DNA from: Sphaerosporella brunnea
Lineage: Eukaryota; Ascomycota; Pezizomycetes; Pezizales; Pyronemataceae
Assembly (NCBI GenBank): GCA_008704415.1
Contig: VXIS01000005.1
Coordinates: 62,001-126,000 of the forward strand
Length of the DNA stretch: 64,000 nt
Direction: 5' to 3'
In this document: piece by piece, positions 51,590-63,946 of the stretch
Position numbering within the stretch: the stretch's first letter is position 1
Layout: every line of letters starts with the position of its first letter
Program-made: the position numbers and the translations under genes
Notes under the pieces: generated by a model
Databases searched by the model: none
The model's input: only the letters and a program-made list of their open reading frames with translations
Told to the model about the DNA's origin: nothing

Positions 51590-52789
51590 AATCGTCGGAC
51601 CGTGCATCGCATTAATCAGTTCCTCGACGATAACGAATAACAAAGAATGATGTGCCTTTTCTGTAATTTCTACGGTTTTCAGATTTTTTATTTTTTTTCC
51701 TTGCCGCATTATCTGGGGTTTGAACGGTTGCTCAGGAGTGTTCGGATTTTTGCTTTTTTTGCTGGCTGTTTTTTATCTACATTCTGTCACGTTTAGTCCT
51801 TTGGCAAACGTTCTTTTTTCTCCGCGGCTGCTTCTCCGCAGTTTTGTTACCCTTGATTGCACATTACAGCTTTACCGTCAGGCATTCTGGATGGATCGTT
51901 TGATTGCTGTAATACTTCGTCCTCAGGCTCAAACAGGTGGTCAAAAACCACAATCTCGTCCAAACCAGTACAACATTTAGACCTGGCCGAGGAGCATGTT
52001 GGGAGATTGTGGCAAGCAGCAAGTATCATGGGTATGTACTGAGTAGGATTGCATTACAGATACATGTGTTGTGCTTGTCTCATGAGGGGAAACATACACC
52101 CAGATACGAAGCCCGGTTCAGAAAGCTAAGCCATGAACGCGTAGAAACTGCATCTCGGAAGGGTTTGAACGCTGCAAACCCAACATCCCAAACAGTAGAT
52201 ACCTGATGCTTCTGGATGCTCCAATTTGGGTTTTTTTTTTAATTTTTTAATTTTTCTCGCAAAAAAATCTCGGTCTGCGTCGCCAGATTAGTAATCTTGG
52301 GAGATTCCCGAAGCGGGACCCCTACAGCAGCAATCGCCAGCCGGAAGAAGCCAGAGGAGTGAGGTTTCGGCTTCAGACTCCTCCAAGTGGAATCCCCTAC
52401 AACCGAGTCCATCATCTCCGCTGGACGTGGGGTTTTCCAACCAAACCCTTCGAACAACCACCCATCTCTTCTCTCCCCGTTTGCCCACGCGTTTCGGTAA
52501 TCTTGCGCGCTTGCTCCGTCTAACGATCCAAATCCGAACAACACCAAACAAACCCCGACACCCCTCCTTCGAAAACGATACGTCCTCCCGCAACCAACCA
52601 ACCCACAACCAACCACTTCAGCAGAGCCCCATCTAGCTTCTCAAGCATCCTGCGGCACAACCTATCGTTATAGAAGCCTTGTGCAGCCAGCTGGAGCTCC
52701 CACCCGCTACGGCCATCCCTTAACGACACATAGCCCCCGACTCTCCCCCGACACAGCACAGCAACCTCACACATCTCTTTATTACAATC
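51590..52789. other. Intergenic between RAD6 and kinesin-1
   Basis: 3' flank of RAD6, then the promoter and a long A/C-rich leader of the kinesin gene (52560-52789). No further gene seen. Confidence 0.45.
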
Positions 52790-55700
52790 ATGGCGTAAGT
52801 TCACCACCGCTGCCGCTGCATTGCCATCTGGCGATTCGGGAGAAGGGCCTCAAGCTAATGGAAAAAACCCGCTTCAGGAGCGGAAGCGGAAGCTACAACA
52901 CCATCAAGGGTATGCCGTCTTCCATCGTCTCTCAAGCTTGCTTGGAATCTCCGCACCCGCCTCCACACAACTCGCTCCCCCAAAATCGAGCAAACGCTGA
53001 CGCTTGTGCACTGCAGTGGTGGCTCGATTTCGACCGCAAAACGCCATTGAACTGCGCGAGGGCGGTGAACCAATTGTCAATTTCCTGAGCGAAGACACAT
53101 GTGAGCTTAAAGTGCGTTCACATCCCACCCGATATTTGGCGTCCAGCGGCCGCGGTCGCGGCGCACGCAGGGTACACGCATGCTCACTGACGTTTCCGTG
53201 AACCGTGCAGGCTCGGGGCGGCACCGCGTCGTTCACCTTCGATCGCATTTTCGACATGAAATCTAAACAAAAAGATATCTTTGATTTCTCCATCAAACCG
53301 ACAGTTGACGATATTCTCAATGGATATAACGGAACTGTCTTTGCGTACGGTCAGACCGGTGCCGGAAAGTCGTTCACCATGATGGGTGCCGGTGACATCG
53401 AGAACGAAGAGACGAGAGGTATTATTCCTCGAATAGTCGCACAGATTTTCGAGTCTATCTTGCAGTCGCCGTCGAATATCGAGTACACAGTGCGGGTATC
53501 ATACATGGAAATCTACATGGAGCGCATCCGCGATCTGTTGAATCCCGTCAACGACAACCTTCCGGTACATGAAGAGAAGAACCGGGGTGTATATGTTAAG
53601 GGACTGTTGGAGATCTACGTCTCGAGCGTGGAGGAAGTTTACGAGGTCATGAGACGAGGAGGTTCGGCCCGAGCAGTTGCGGCCACAAACATGAACCAGG
53701 AGTCGTCACGATCTCACTCGATCTTTGTGGTCACGATCAACCAGAAGAATGTGGAAACGGGCTCCCTGAAAACCGGCTCGCTATACCTTGTCGATCTTGC
53801 GGGTTCCGAAAAGGTTGGAAAGACTGGTGCGACCGGTCAGACTCTGGAAGAAGCCAAGAAGATCAACAAGTCACTTTCAGCACTGGGAATGGTTATCAAC
53901 AGTTTGACGGATGGAAAATCGAGCTATGTTCCTTACCGTGACTCCAAGCTCACGCGTATCCTCCAGGAGTCACTTGGAGGAAACTCGCGGACAACGTTAA
54001 TCATCAACTGCTCGCCATCATCGTACAACGATGATGAGACCCTCGGCACCCTCCGGTTCGGTATGCGCGCTAAATCTATCAAGAATAAAGCGAAAGTCAA
54101 CGCCGAACTGTCTCCTGCAGAGCTCAAGGCCCTTCTCGGCAAAGCACAGCAGCAGAACATCACATATGCCCAATATATTTCATCTCTGGAGGGTGAGGTT
54201 ACCACTTGGAGAAAGGGTGAAACGGTCCCGAAGGAGCAGTGGATCCCTCCGCTCAAGATCGATACCTCCGGGAAGGCGGATTCCAGACCGCGGAGACCAG
54301 ACACCCCGTCGAGGATGGTTGCTGAGAGGGAATCGCCCACGCCAACCTCCTCGCGGCCTGATAGTAGAGCAGAGGGCCGGGCACCGACTCCAGTCACGAT
54401 GGTCGAGAAGGATGAGAGAGATGAGTTCCTCCGAAGGGAAAATGAACTTCAAGACCAGCTTTCGGATAAGGAGTCGCAGCTCGCAGCTGCGGAAAAGGCG
54501 CTCAAGGAAGTCCGCGATGAGCTGGCATTCCTCCGAGAGCACGACACAAAGACCGTCAAGGATAACGAAAGGCTGTCCACTGATGTCAACGAGCTGAAGA
54601 TGCACCTTGAGAAAGTCTCTTTTGAGAGCAAGGAGGCGCAGATCACCATGGATGGATTGAAGGAGGCGAACGCGGAGCTCACGACGGAGTTGGACGAGCT
54701 TAAGCAACAGCTTTTGGACGTCAAAATGCAGACCAAGGACGCGACAGCACAACTTGACGAGAAAGAAAAGAAGAAGGCTGAAAAGATGGCAAAGATGATG
54801 GCTGGTTTCGATCTTGGGGGGGAGGTCTTCTCGGACAACGAGCGCATGATTCGAGAAGTCATTGAGCGGTTAGATTACCTGATGGACCACTCTGGCACCG
54901 GGGATGAAATTTCCACGGACGATCTCAAGGGGCTTCGTGCCAAGCTACTAGAGACACAGGGTATCATTCGGCAAGCCGAGCTCTCCCTTAACGAGCGGAC
55001 CGAAGAGCAGGAGGCCGCCTACCGCAAGAAGGAGGAACTCGAAAAGAGACTGCTCGCCTTGGAGAAGGAGTACGCTGCTGTTCTCGAGGGCGCTGTCGGT
55101 GAAGAAGGCACCGCCGAGGTCAAGGCCAAGCTCGAAGAGGCGTATAAGAACAAGCGAGATGTCGAGACGCAGATGCTCGAGGACCTCAAGCAAGAGATTG
55201 CTAAGAAGTCTGAAGAGAATGAGAAGCTTAAGGCAAGCGTTGAAGATCTGCAAAGGCGGGTGAAGGCTGGTGCGAATGGAGCTCTGCCGAACGGCAAGAC
55301 GATCGCCCAGCAAATTGCCGACTTTGATCAGATGAAGAAGAGCTTGATGCGGGATTTGCAGAACCGGTGCGAACGGGTAGGATTTCTTTCCTCCGGCGGC
55401 CTTGTGACTTTTTGCTCATTAGTTTACCTTGCTAGGTGGTGGAGCTGGAAATTTCTCTTGATGAAACGCGGGAACAGTACCACAACGTTCTCCGATCCTC
55501 AAATAGTCGTGCCCAGCAAAAGAAAATGGCGTTCCTTGAGCGCAATCTGGAGCAACTGACGCACGTTCAGAGGCAGTTGGTGGAGCAGAACTCTTCGCTG
55601 AAGAAGGAGGTCGCGATCGCGGAAAGGAAACTGATCGCAAGAAATGAACGCATTCAGAGTCTGGAGAGCCTACTCCAGGATTCGCAGGAGAAGCTGACGG

Positions 55701-56021
55701 CAGCGAACCACCGGTGGGTTTCACTTTCATCATCAACTGGCATTATGCTGATAAAACAACAGCTTCGAGACTCAGCTCACGGCGGTGAAGGACCGGTTGG
55801 AGGCGGCCAAGATCGGAACCAAGGGGCTCGGCGGACCCGCACAATTCAGTTTCCAGGGTAGCCGAATTGCGAAGCCTCTACGAGGAGGTGGAGGTGGAGC
55901 TACCACGCCCGGTGGAGACTCGGCGTCGGTGCCCGTGCTCTCGGGCACCGCAGGGAGCTCAGCATCTCAGGAGGGCCAGCAGAACAAGAGAAGCTCCTGG
56001 TTCTTTGACAGGAGTCGGTAG
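52790..56021 (+). CDS. Kinesin-1 heavy chain (conventional kinesin)
   Basis: Exons 52790..52794, 52878..52909, 53017..53111, 53211..55376, 55436..55713 and 55763..56021 give 944 residues. The motor domain starts NTIKVVARFRPQN. It has the P-loop GQTGAGKS (about 91-98), switch I NQESSRSHSIF, switch II LVDLAGSEKV and the microtubule-binding HVPYRDSKLTRILQ-type loop (here SSYVPYRDSKLT). A neck and long coiled coil follow, then the conserved fungal tail (NRCERVVELEISLDETREQY, KMAFLERNLEQLTHVQRQLV). The tail ends with GSRIAKPLRGGG, the IAK autoinhibition motif (about 893-896). It is a plus-end-directed dimeric motor that carries vesicles and dynein in hyphae. The first coding exon is only ATGGC; the tiny 5' exons are supported by perfect frame and family sequence. 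Confidence 0.96.
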
Positions 56022-56648
56022 AGCGGTCTCTTGAGTGATATTTTGTGGGTTTCGCTTCTCGTTGGTTTATTGCTGTGCTTCTTTGAGTTTATAGGTTGGG
56101 GGAAAGCTTGTAGGCTAGTGGTATTGGTGGTGGTTTTTGTTGAACTGGGAAGGGGGGGGGATCTGGTTCTGTGGTAACTTTTTGAAGGGGGGGGGGGGGG
56201 GAACGTGTGTGGTGGAGTACTGCTGCTGAGGCTTCAACGATTCTTCCGTATTGTTGCGTGTGTCATTTATCTCGTGTTGGTTTCGAGACGCGCATTTACG
56301 TTTTATCTTATACTGCTTCTACTTCACTTTTTCTTTTCTTCTTTCCCCTTTTCTTCTTTTACACTAGGTTACCCCAGCGACTGATCTCGATTTTTTGAAC
56401 TACCTCCCCCTTACCCTGTTATGAGAGATCGGTTGGCCCATTGGCCGATTTTGTACTTTTTTGTTCATAGGCGAGAGGGGGATTAGACTGTCTGCTTGTT
56501 TTGTATCTTCTACTCTCTCTGGGAGAAAAGCTTACTTTTTCTTCTGTTTTCTTTTTTGTCTTGGTTTTGGTTTTGAGTATCTAGGGTTCTTGCTTCATGA
56601 GAATGGATGGGTGGAATGGTGGGGATTTGGAGTAGATCACATACTATA
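56022..56648. other. 3' flank of kinesin-1
   Basis: G-runs at 56152-56160 and 56187-56201 and a T/C-rich stretch near 56320-56370. No gene seen. Confidence 0.45.
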
Positions 56649-56846
56649 TAGCAAAAAGTCGGGTGAAATTCCTATCGCAGTAAAGCAGAACTCTCAAAGA
56701 ATTGGTATTTGCCCATTGAGACCATAGCAATACCACAGTAATACCACAGCAATACCGGAGCGTGGCCAGCATATACCGAAGTAAATTGGAATTCTCAGTA
56801 CTGCTGTGGCGCTGCGGTAGCAATTTCACCTCACTTTTTGCCACAG
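56649..56846. mobile_element. Small inverted-repeat element, about 198 bp
   Basis: GCAAAAAGTCGGGTGAAATT at the left is mirrored by AATTTCACCTCACTTTTTGC at the right. The arms are about 50 bp with roughly three quarters identity. The centre repeats AATACCACAG. It is non-coding and no target duplication was found. Confidence 0.45.
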
Positions 56847-57186
56847 CACACACATCAAGCGATGAGGAAATGGGAAAGACAAACCAGCTTGACCGGTACT
56901 GGTACTACCCCAAACGAGCAACTGTATTGGGGGGTTTTTTTTTTGAGCTGAGGCTGTGTGGGATACTGTTGCGCACGCGCGCACGCGGAAACGGGTTCCT
57001 GCCGCCCCGCCGTTGGTTGTTTGCCAGCGCGATTACCCGTCGCGGTACCGAACTCCCCCCACCTCCCCAACCAGCTACAAACACCTTACCTAGCTAGATA
57101 CATGCACCTCCCAGGTTCGCTCCGCTCCCCCACCACACACACGCACACACACGGCTGACAAAACCCCCCCCCCCAACCACAACCAG
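56847..57186. other. Upstream of small gene; CA/C-rich
   Basis: CACACACACGCACACAC at 57132-57152 and a C-run at 57164-57174. It probably contains the promoter and an unassigned first exon of the small gene to the right. Confidence 0.35.
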
Positions 57187-57597
57187 CACTCACGCGCCGC
57201 CGCCTCCGCTTCCTTCACCGTAGCTTCCGCACCCTCACAGCCATGAGCAGCAGCAACACACCACCAGTAACACCCCTTCCCCCCTCCCCCTTCCCAACAG
57301 GTCGCCATTAACCTCCAACAGGATCACGAAAACGCCAAGAAACGCTCTTCGCCGAGCGCCACCGCTGCGGAGCTGGGGTTACCGAGTAGTTTCGGCTCGT
57401 CGAAGCGCCGGCAGGGTGATGCGCGTAATGTTCACGAGTATCGACGCGGGGATGGTGAAGGGCGAGGAGGAGGAGGAGGCGGGGAAGGCCGGGGGAGGCC
57501 GGGCGGGGACTACCCCTGGTATAAGCGCAGTATGGTCGAGAATCCGTGGGCGAGATTGGAGCGCCAGTATGGGCTTGGAAGTGAGCTTGCATCATGA
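57187..57597 (+). CDS. Small conserved-looking protein with MPLKIP-like C-terminal motif, 5' end unresolved
   Basis: The last exon, 57301..57597, follows a strong polypyrimidine-CAG acceptor and reads VAINLQQDHENAKKRSSPSA, a Gly/Arg-rich linker and YKRSMVENPWARLERQYGLG before TGA. An upstream exon 57187..57219 fits in phase: its acceptor has a GCTGAC branch and its donor is GTAGCT. No in-frame ATG was found, so at least one more 5' exon is missing from this model. The S-M-x-E-x-P-W-x-x-L-E pattern resembles the C-terminal motif of MPLKIP/TTDN1 proteins and some small fungal proteins. That is a motif resemblance, not a proven orthology. Function unknown. Confidence 0.5.
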
Positions 57598-58043
57598 CGG
57601 TAACTGGGATATCAATTCAAGTTTGCGCAATATGTCCCCAAGATTTTTGTTTCTGAAAGTAGCCCCCTCCCAATCCCATCCAGACTCCTTTGCCCATCTA
57701 TCACAACAGGCAGACACATGGCAGAAAACAAGACAAGACAAAAAATACAACCCACCCATCCACCCATCAAAACACAATCACTGACGCTTCCGGTACACCA
57801 GAACAGACAGAAAAAGATAAAACCGCCCGCATAAATACTGTCGAAGAAGGGAAAAAAAAAACCACCAGGCGCATACCAAGATAAGTATGTATCAGAAATA
57901 GACTCCCGTTGCAAAAAAATAAGACCATGCCGTCGAGAAGCGCAAGCCGCGCGCTAGAGACCCAAGAGGTAAACGTCGAGGCAAATAAAATTACGAACAA
58001 GGATAATCGGAGGCATTAAAAATTGTCTGTTTTCCCAAGACAG
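57598..58043. other. Intergenic between convergent genes
   Basis: 3' flanks of the small gene and of KXD1, A-rich. No gene seen. Confidence 0.4.
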
Positions 58044-58897
58044 CTATGCCCTTTCCGAGGGTGGTGGAATTCGATCACGTGCCATGTTGTATTCGACCGG
58101 ATACCTGCAGGCAAATAAACAATTAGCCATTGCGAACAAACGCCGTTGGTTCGAGTGCGCGTTGAGGGTATGATGGGAATATTGAAAACTCACTTCCGTT
58201 CGGTCTTCTGCTTTAGAGCTCTGCGTGAAGAACGGCGATTAGCAAGTGATACCACGCGGGGGAGCGTGTATCATACCGAACTTTCCGATGGACAAAATCC
58301 AGGTCCGCCTTAACCTCCTTCGCAATCTTCATGCCTTCCAAAAACGCTCTCCTTGTTTCCGCGACCCTTGCCTGGGCCTCTTCCTGTAGCGCGGCAAGCT
58401 CTCTCGTCTTGCTGTTAAGCATGCCAGACCTACAAGTCATCGCCACACGTCAGAACAACGATCCGAGACACTGGCGAAGCCAAACCAATGGCAGCAGCAG
58501 TATTGAGAAGGGGATGGACGTACGTTTGCGCCTGCACCGCTAAACTCCGATCCAATTGCAGCGGGTCGAATGCGCCCGCCAACCGCTGGGTCATCATTTC
58601 CACCATGTCCACCTCCCGGCTGCCCAGACTCTCGTCCTCCGCACTGCCGGCATAGCTGGAGCTCGATATGGACGACGTGCTGATGCTCGGAGGGCGCCCG
58701 TAGGAAGCCGACGGTGATGTTACGTACGGTAGAGTACTGTAGTCGCCGGGAGAGTCGGAGGTGAGCGGCGCTCGGTGTTGCGGGTGAGGCTTGTAAACTG
58801 CGCGATCGTGCTGGACTGGCAGGCCGGTGTAGCTGGGAGCTCTGGGTCGTGGCGACTGTCGGTGCTGGTCGTAAGGCGAATGGTGGTGTGAACTCAT
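58044..58897 (-). CDS. KXD1: KxDL-motif protein (BLOC-1 subunit KXD1 homologue)
   Basis: Exons 58897..58524, 58429..58277, 58220..58194 and 58104..58044 give 204 residues. The third coding exon is only 27 nt. The N-terminal 100 residues are disordered, rich in His, Pro and Ser (MSSHHHSPYDQHRQSPRPRA). The conserved helix region follows: MVEMMTQRLAGAFDPLQLDR, TSGMLNSKTRELAALQEEAQ, and the signature AKEVKADLDFVHRKVRALKQ with the K-x-D-L core. KXD1 is a subunit of BLOC-1, which works in endosome-to-lysosome/vacuole traffic. All four exons join in phase with consensus splice sites. The 5' leader contains a GCTT microsatellite (58949..58981). Confidence 0.88.
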
Positions 58898-58943
58898 TGC
58901 GTCAAAAGGGAAAAGGAAATTAGCTCGATGGGGAGGTGGCCGG

Positions 58944-58982
<39 letters not shown>

Positions 58983-60931
58983 TGGTTCGCTTCGTGCTGA
59001 GCACCGAAGAGCCTCTCGAATAAAATTGCTATGATCCGGAAGAGGGCTTGGGAGAAAGAAGCTACAGATGTCTTTTTTTTTTTGTTTGTCTGTTTGGGTG
59101 GGGGGAGCTTGTGGCACAAATAGAAGATCCGATGAGGGGTGGGGAGGAGGTGGAAACGCAAGCAGAAGCGGAAGGAAGTGGAATAAATAAAGGCTGAGCA
59201 TCCAAGAAGAACAATTGTCACGGAAAACACCACAAGCAAGGCCAGCAGAGAATAATTTGCTGCTGCAGCAAGAAGAGTATTATTGATGATGGCTGTGACC
59301 GAGAAGGCCAGAGACTGAGCGGGCCCAACCTGACAACCACACCCACACCACCACCTCCTCCTCCAGCAGCAGTATGTGCCTCAATCACCACCTCCTCTTC
59401 CGGGAAACAAAAGACACGCGCGCGTGTGTGTGTGTGTGTATGGACAGTCGGACAAGTGAGCCGGCAGCGACCTTCCTCCCCTTCAAGGATATGGCTGAGT
59501 TGGAAAATATCGGGGCCGCGGAGGCGAGTAGGTGGACCAGCTCACACTCTATTGTTCACTGGGATCGGTGGAGCATCATCCAAGAGGTGGCGTGGCGGGC
59601 AGCGGATGAGATGGGGTGGGGACGGCGGGCGTCGCGCGGTGGATAGAGTACCCAGGGGTTGCTGGGGTAAAGAGCGCGAGAGGGGGAGAGTGAAGCAGTT
59701 GCGTCGATCGGGGATGGCGAAGGGGCATAGGCGCGGCAATGCAGGCTGGCGAACAACCACGCCCACCCAGCTGGGAGGGGAAGCTTGTCGCGGCTGCCCC
59801 ACTCTTCCTCCCACGGCTTCCTCTATACACAAACTACTATACCCACCATCACCACCACCACCGCCACCATGCGCTGTCAAAACCATGGATATCCCGGCGG
59901 CCGCGGGAAGTGACAGCGAGGAAACCCATCCTATATCCACGCTGTGTTGTCGTGCAGCGTTCAAACACATGCGATGAAATCGACGTTTCGCTTATCTTAT
60001 GATCTGCGACAGCTACATACCTCGCACATTAAAGCACCAACGACAGTGCTCAATTCCAGCTCAGCGTTCCCCGGGCTTCTCGATGACAAGCAACCGCATT
60101 CCGCAACTCGCAACCACCAGTACTTCCCGATGATGGGCCATCAGTCCCACCCGCGGGGCCATCCAAAAACCGCAAAAATGGACCGAGTGACCTGCAATGA
60201 TGTGTTCCCGATCATACTGTACTCAATGTAGGCATGCAAAAACGTGTGTTGTCCTTCCTTCCTTCATATGCAGTCCACCGACAACGTGTTTCTGCAGCAG
60301 CAGCTGCTGGACGATCGATGCGTTGTTACATACACAAAGGAGGGAAGGAAGGAAAGGCGGGAAGGAGAAGTGGAAAAAACAAAAAAAAAAAAAAAGTTTT
60401 GCCAACACAGGATGATGTGGGAACAAGGGAAACGTGCATGCTTGCACCTGTCCCGGAAATCTGTTTCTTGCGCAGGGATCATGGCTACATACACCTGGCG
60501 TCGCTTGTCTGTTTGTTTCACACCGATCTGATGGCGCTTCTGACTTGTGAGCGTGAATGTGCGGAATGGTGGTGATGGGTTCGATACTGTAGAGTAAGGA
60601 GGAAACTATTGGACTTCGCGAGGGTCGCTGAACAATACATAGCGTTGTCGCTCCCATCGGCCGCAAGTTGACAGCTTCTAGTTTCCGTAGCCATCGAGTG
60701 ATAAATAGTGAGTGAGTGCACCAAAAAGGATATCTGCATACTTAAGTATGTATTCATGATCGGTGTACGCGCTAACCACCCAAGAAGCGTTCTCAAAAAC
60801 CCCGGCCTTTAACCCACCAGTCAGCCGAAAGACGAGACCTCCAAAAGAAAGAAAGGCAGGAAGAAAAAACGCCAGATATGCACACACACATATACGCGAT
60901 CTAAATCCCCTGGGCAAAAAGTATGTAGAAA
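58898..60931. other. Intergenic with GCTT and GT microsatellites
   Basis: About 2 kb without a recognisable gene. A (GCTT)n tract at 58949-58981 lies in the KXD1 leader, a GT-repeat at about 59423-59438, an A-run at 60379-60394, and CACCACCAC words near 59845-59870. The right end is the 3' flank of the PXA-PX gene. Confidence 0.4.
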
Positions 60932-63900
60932 CTATTGACAAACGCCCCTAACGCCCTCCAACACGACGCCGCCAACAACGCCTCTAGCAACAGGCGGCAT
61001 CTGCAACGCATCAAAAACGGCGCCAAGCGCCTCCTCACTCGCAACCGCACCCATCACGCCCCTGAGGGCCTCAGGCACCCCCTTCCTCAGCAACAACTTC
61101 CTCGCCTTAGCTCTCAGCTCCTCCCCCTTCAGCCTCTCCTCATCCGCCCACTTCTCCATCTCCTCGAGGGTGGGGAAAACGTTTTCGCGGACTTTGCGGA
61201 TCAGGGCTGCGACGGCTGGGTCGGATGTGTTTGCGTCGATCACGCTTTCTTGGATTACGACGCGGATGTTCTGGAGCGAGGCATTGCCGGGGCGGAGAAG
61301 GATTGATTTTGCGACGTTGAGCAGCGAGCGCCGCAGCGTCCATGCTGAGGAGAGCGTGTACAGCTCCGTCAACAGCGCGAAGACGATGTCCACGATGAAC
61401 TGCGTTTCTTGTGTCGTTAACGGCTCGGCCGATTTGTGGCGCGGTGGGGGCTTGGGTGGCTCAGGTTCTGCGGCCGATGGGAGTTCGGCTTCGGGTTGGG
61501 GTTCGGGTTCACGTTCAGGCTCGGCTTCAAGGATTGGCGAGATGCTGGCGGAGGATCTGTAGTTTGCGTCGTAGTCGTCGGGCATGTCACTTGGGGGTGG
61601 GGGGAGTGAGATGACAGACAATGCATCACCGTTTTCGGAGTCCGGAACTTCAAGCTGGAGAAACGTCGGGCTTTCGCGGAGACTTTCGGGTCTGCGAGAC
61701 TTGGAGTCGGCGGTGGGGTAGATGGATGAGGCGCGTGCGGACGGTTCGGTGTAGACATTTCTGCTTGGGCGCTCCATCATTGATTGTGGCCGGTTGTTAC
61801 GTGTTACTTGCGAGTGATGCTCCATGGCGAGCTCGCCGAACGGGTCTGTTGTTTGTCTCCTCGGCCGTGGTGGAGGCGTTGGATCACCCTCCCCGCGCTG
61901 CTGGGCAACGGCAAATGCTTTCTTCATACCTCCAAAAAGACCCTTTCCACCTTCGGCCACTCCCTGCGGAGCTTTGGAGAGCACATCCAGTGCTCCCTGC
62001 CCCATCTTTGCGAACGCAGCAGGATTTGGCCAACCCTTTCCGATGCCAAACCCAGTCTTTCCTGGCGTTGTGCCAGGGTCCTTTTCAAGGAACCGCTTCA
62101 TACCTTCGCACTCTGCTAGTCCCCGTTCGTGGAGCGCGTCGTTGAGATATCCTTCCAGATGAAGACGTAGCGACGCTAACGTCTCTCCTCGCCAGTTGGG
62201 AGGCTCGGCGTGGTGTCTTCGGAAAGTTTCAGCACCACTAATGGCAGCGATGCGCTTGAGTACCTCATGCAAGTTCTCAATGTCCGTGTATTTGCGCACT
62301 ACGACCCAACCTGGCATTGATGGGGATGCGGGCTCTATTTGCAGTAGGTACTCTGCAGAGGTTGGTTTGGAGCGCATAGCCTTTGTATCAGGCGTTACTG
62401 AGTACGGGTTGTTGACAGCAGGCGGCGTGAGATCCGACAAGGAGATATGTGCTCTGTGCAGAGTCTGTTCGCGGGGCGTTTGCACGAGTTGGTTGAAGGA
62501 GGTAAACTGGTGCTCTTCAGCAGACGGAGGAGTTGGTGGTGGTGGTGCTTGTTGAGGATTTTTTCTCTCATATCCGTTGTCCATTGAAAAACTGCTACGT
62601 TCGGTGCCGTTGGCATTGCTCGTGACGCTCACATCCGTACTGGATAGCCGTTTCCGCTCATGTTCCTCCTCCACAATCATTCTGTTCATCTCCTTCGCCT
62701 CCTCTAAGGCTCGCGACATTTCTTCTTCTGCCCGAGTGGGCTGCTTGGTTGGTGTTGGCCCTTGACTGGCAGCAGCTGTAGCTTCGCCAATGTCAATCTT
62801 CTGCAGGACCTCAGGCTGCGTGTCTACGTCAAGGAGGTAAACAAGCCAGTCATTGATCCAGTCCGGGTGTGAACACTTGTCCACCGTCATTTCTAGAACC
62901 ACACCAGCAAAAATCTCGGTCAAGAATGTGCGGACTGGTTCGAAGTCAAGCACATCCTTTCCAAAGAAGCTCCGTAGAACATCGTCAGCGGCCATGCGCA
63001 GTTTACGTTTCTGAAGATCGCGATCAAGAAGTTGCGCAAGCGCGGAGGAAGGCGACTCTTCCATGTAGTTTTCGACTGTGGTTTGTTGTGTCGCGGCGAG
63101 CTCGCGGAGGAAGACGATAAAGGTGTTGCTCGCCGACATTAGGAAAAGCAGGAACGTATCGGCACCACGCTTGCTGGCGATACGGTGGTACATCGCGAGA
63201 AGAGCGTTCGTAACGACATTACGGCAGGAGCCGGGGAAATTGTTCTCCGCGGGTAGCAGAGGTGAATACCACGACCTGCAGGTTGTCCTCGAAGTCAGCG
63301 TCTTGCCGCTGGGACCAGAGTGCAAGATGGATACCGAACGTAGTCGCGCACAATTGCATCCACGAGTTCCTCCATCGCCTTTGCCGTTTCTGGTGGAAGC
63401 GATGAGAAGTCTGCTTTTGTTGACGATGTCTGTTGCGATTTTGCGATCAGAATTCCCCGTGGCCCACAGAAACTACTACAATGGACGAACCTTCACAAGG
63501 ACGGCATCGTCTCCAGCCTCCTCGCCAGCAGCTCGCTTTCGCGCTTCTAGCCAGTCGTGGAACTCTACACTGAATACGCTCCCGTCCTTTTTCGCGTGCG
63601 CCAGGTTCAAGCTCGCATGTCCGACCGCACCGACGACAACACCGACAAACAGCAATCCGAGCTTGCCAAGGACAGCATACAAAACCACGGCACCGCCAAT
63701 TGATATCGCAATCAATTGCTCCGGCGGCGCAGCAGATAGATACTCGATCACCTTGTTTGCGAGTTCTGCTGCCGCGTTTGGAGTCGTGATTGGTGTTGAG
63801 CCTGTCGTCGCAGAGGTGCCTCCGTCGCCGTCGTTTTCAGACTGCATTTGCGCGCTCGAGATGGATATCACAGGCGAGTCTAGAGTTTCGGAGGCTTGGG

Positions 63901-63946
63901 GGACCGCCGGCGATGGTGGAGATGATGGCCGATCGTCTTCGTGCAT
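60932..63946 (-). CDS. PXA-PX-nexin C sorting-nexin-like membrane protein
   Basis: Exons 63946..63491, 63429..63335 and 63275..60932 give 964 residues. A hydrophobic region (residues 79-110, LIAISIGGAVVLYAVLGKLG onward) can form one or two membrane helices. It is followed by a PXA domain (about 160-345) with ELVDAIVRDYVRSWYSPLLP at its start. A charged coiled stretch leads to a PX domain (about 452-585; GWVVVRKYTDIENLHEVLKR) for phosphoinositide binding. After a long Pro/Ser-rich linker, a nexin C domain (about 815-955) closes the protein. It belongs with Mdm1/SNX13/SNX14-like proteins of ER-endosome or ER-vacuole contacts, but I see no RGS domain between PXA and PX. The intron at 63334..63276 has a CTGAC branch and restores the SWYSP motif. 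The ATG at 63946 is the first in frame. Confidence 0.85.

Noticed and set aside
58949..58981. GCTT tandem repeat as a CRISPR-like array
   Set aside because: Four-base simple repeat without spacers, in a eukaryotic genome.
59426..59977. 183-codon plus frame in the 58.9-60.9 kb gap
   Set aside because: Runs through GT and CAC simple repeats; no conserved content.
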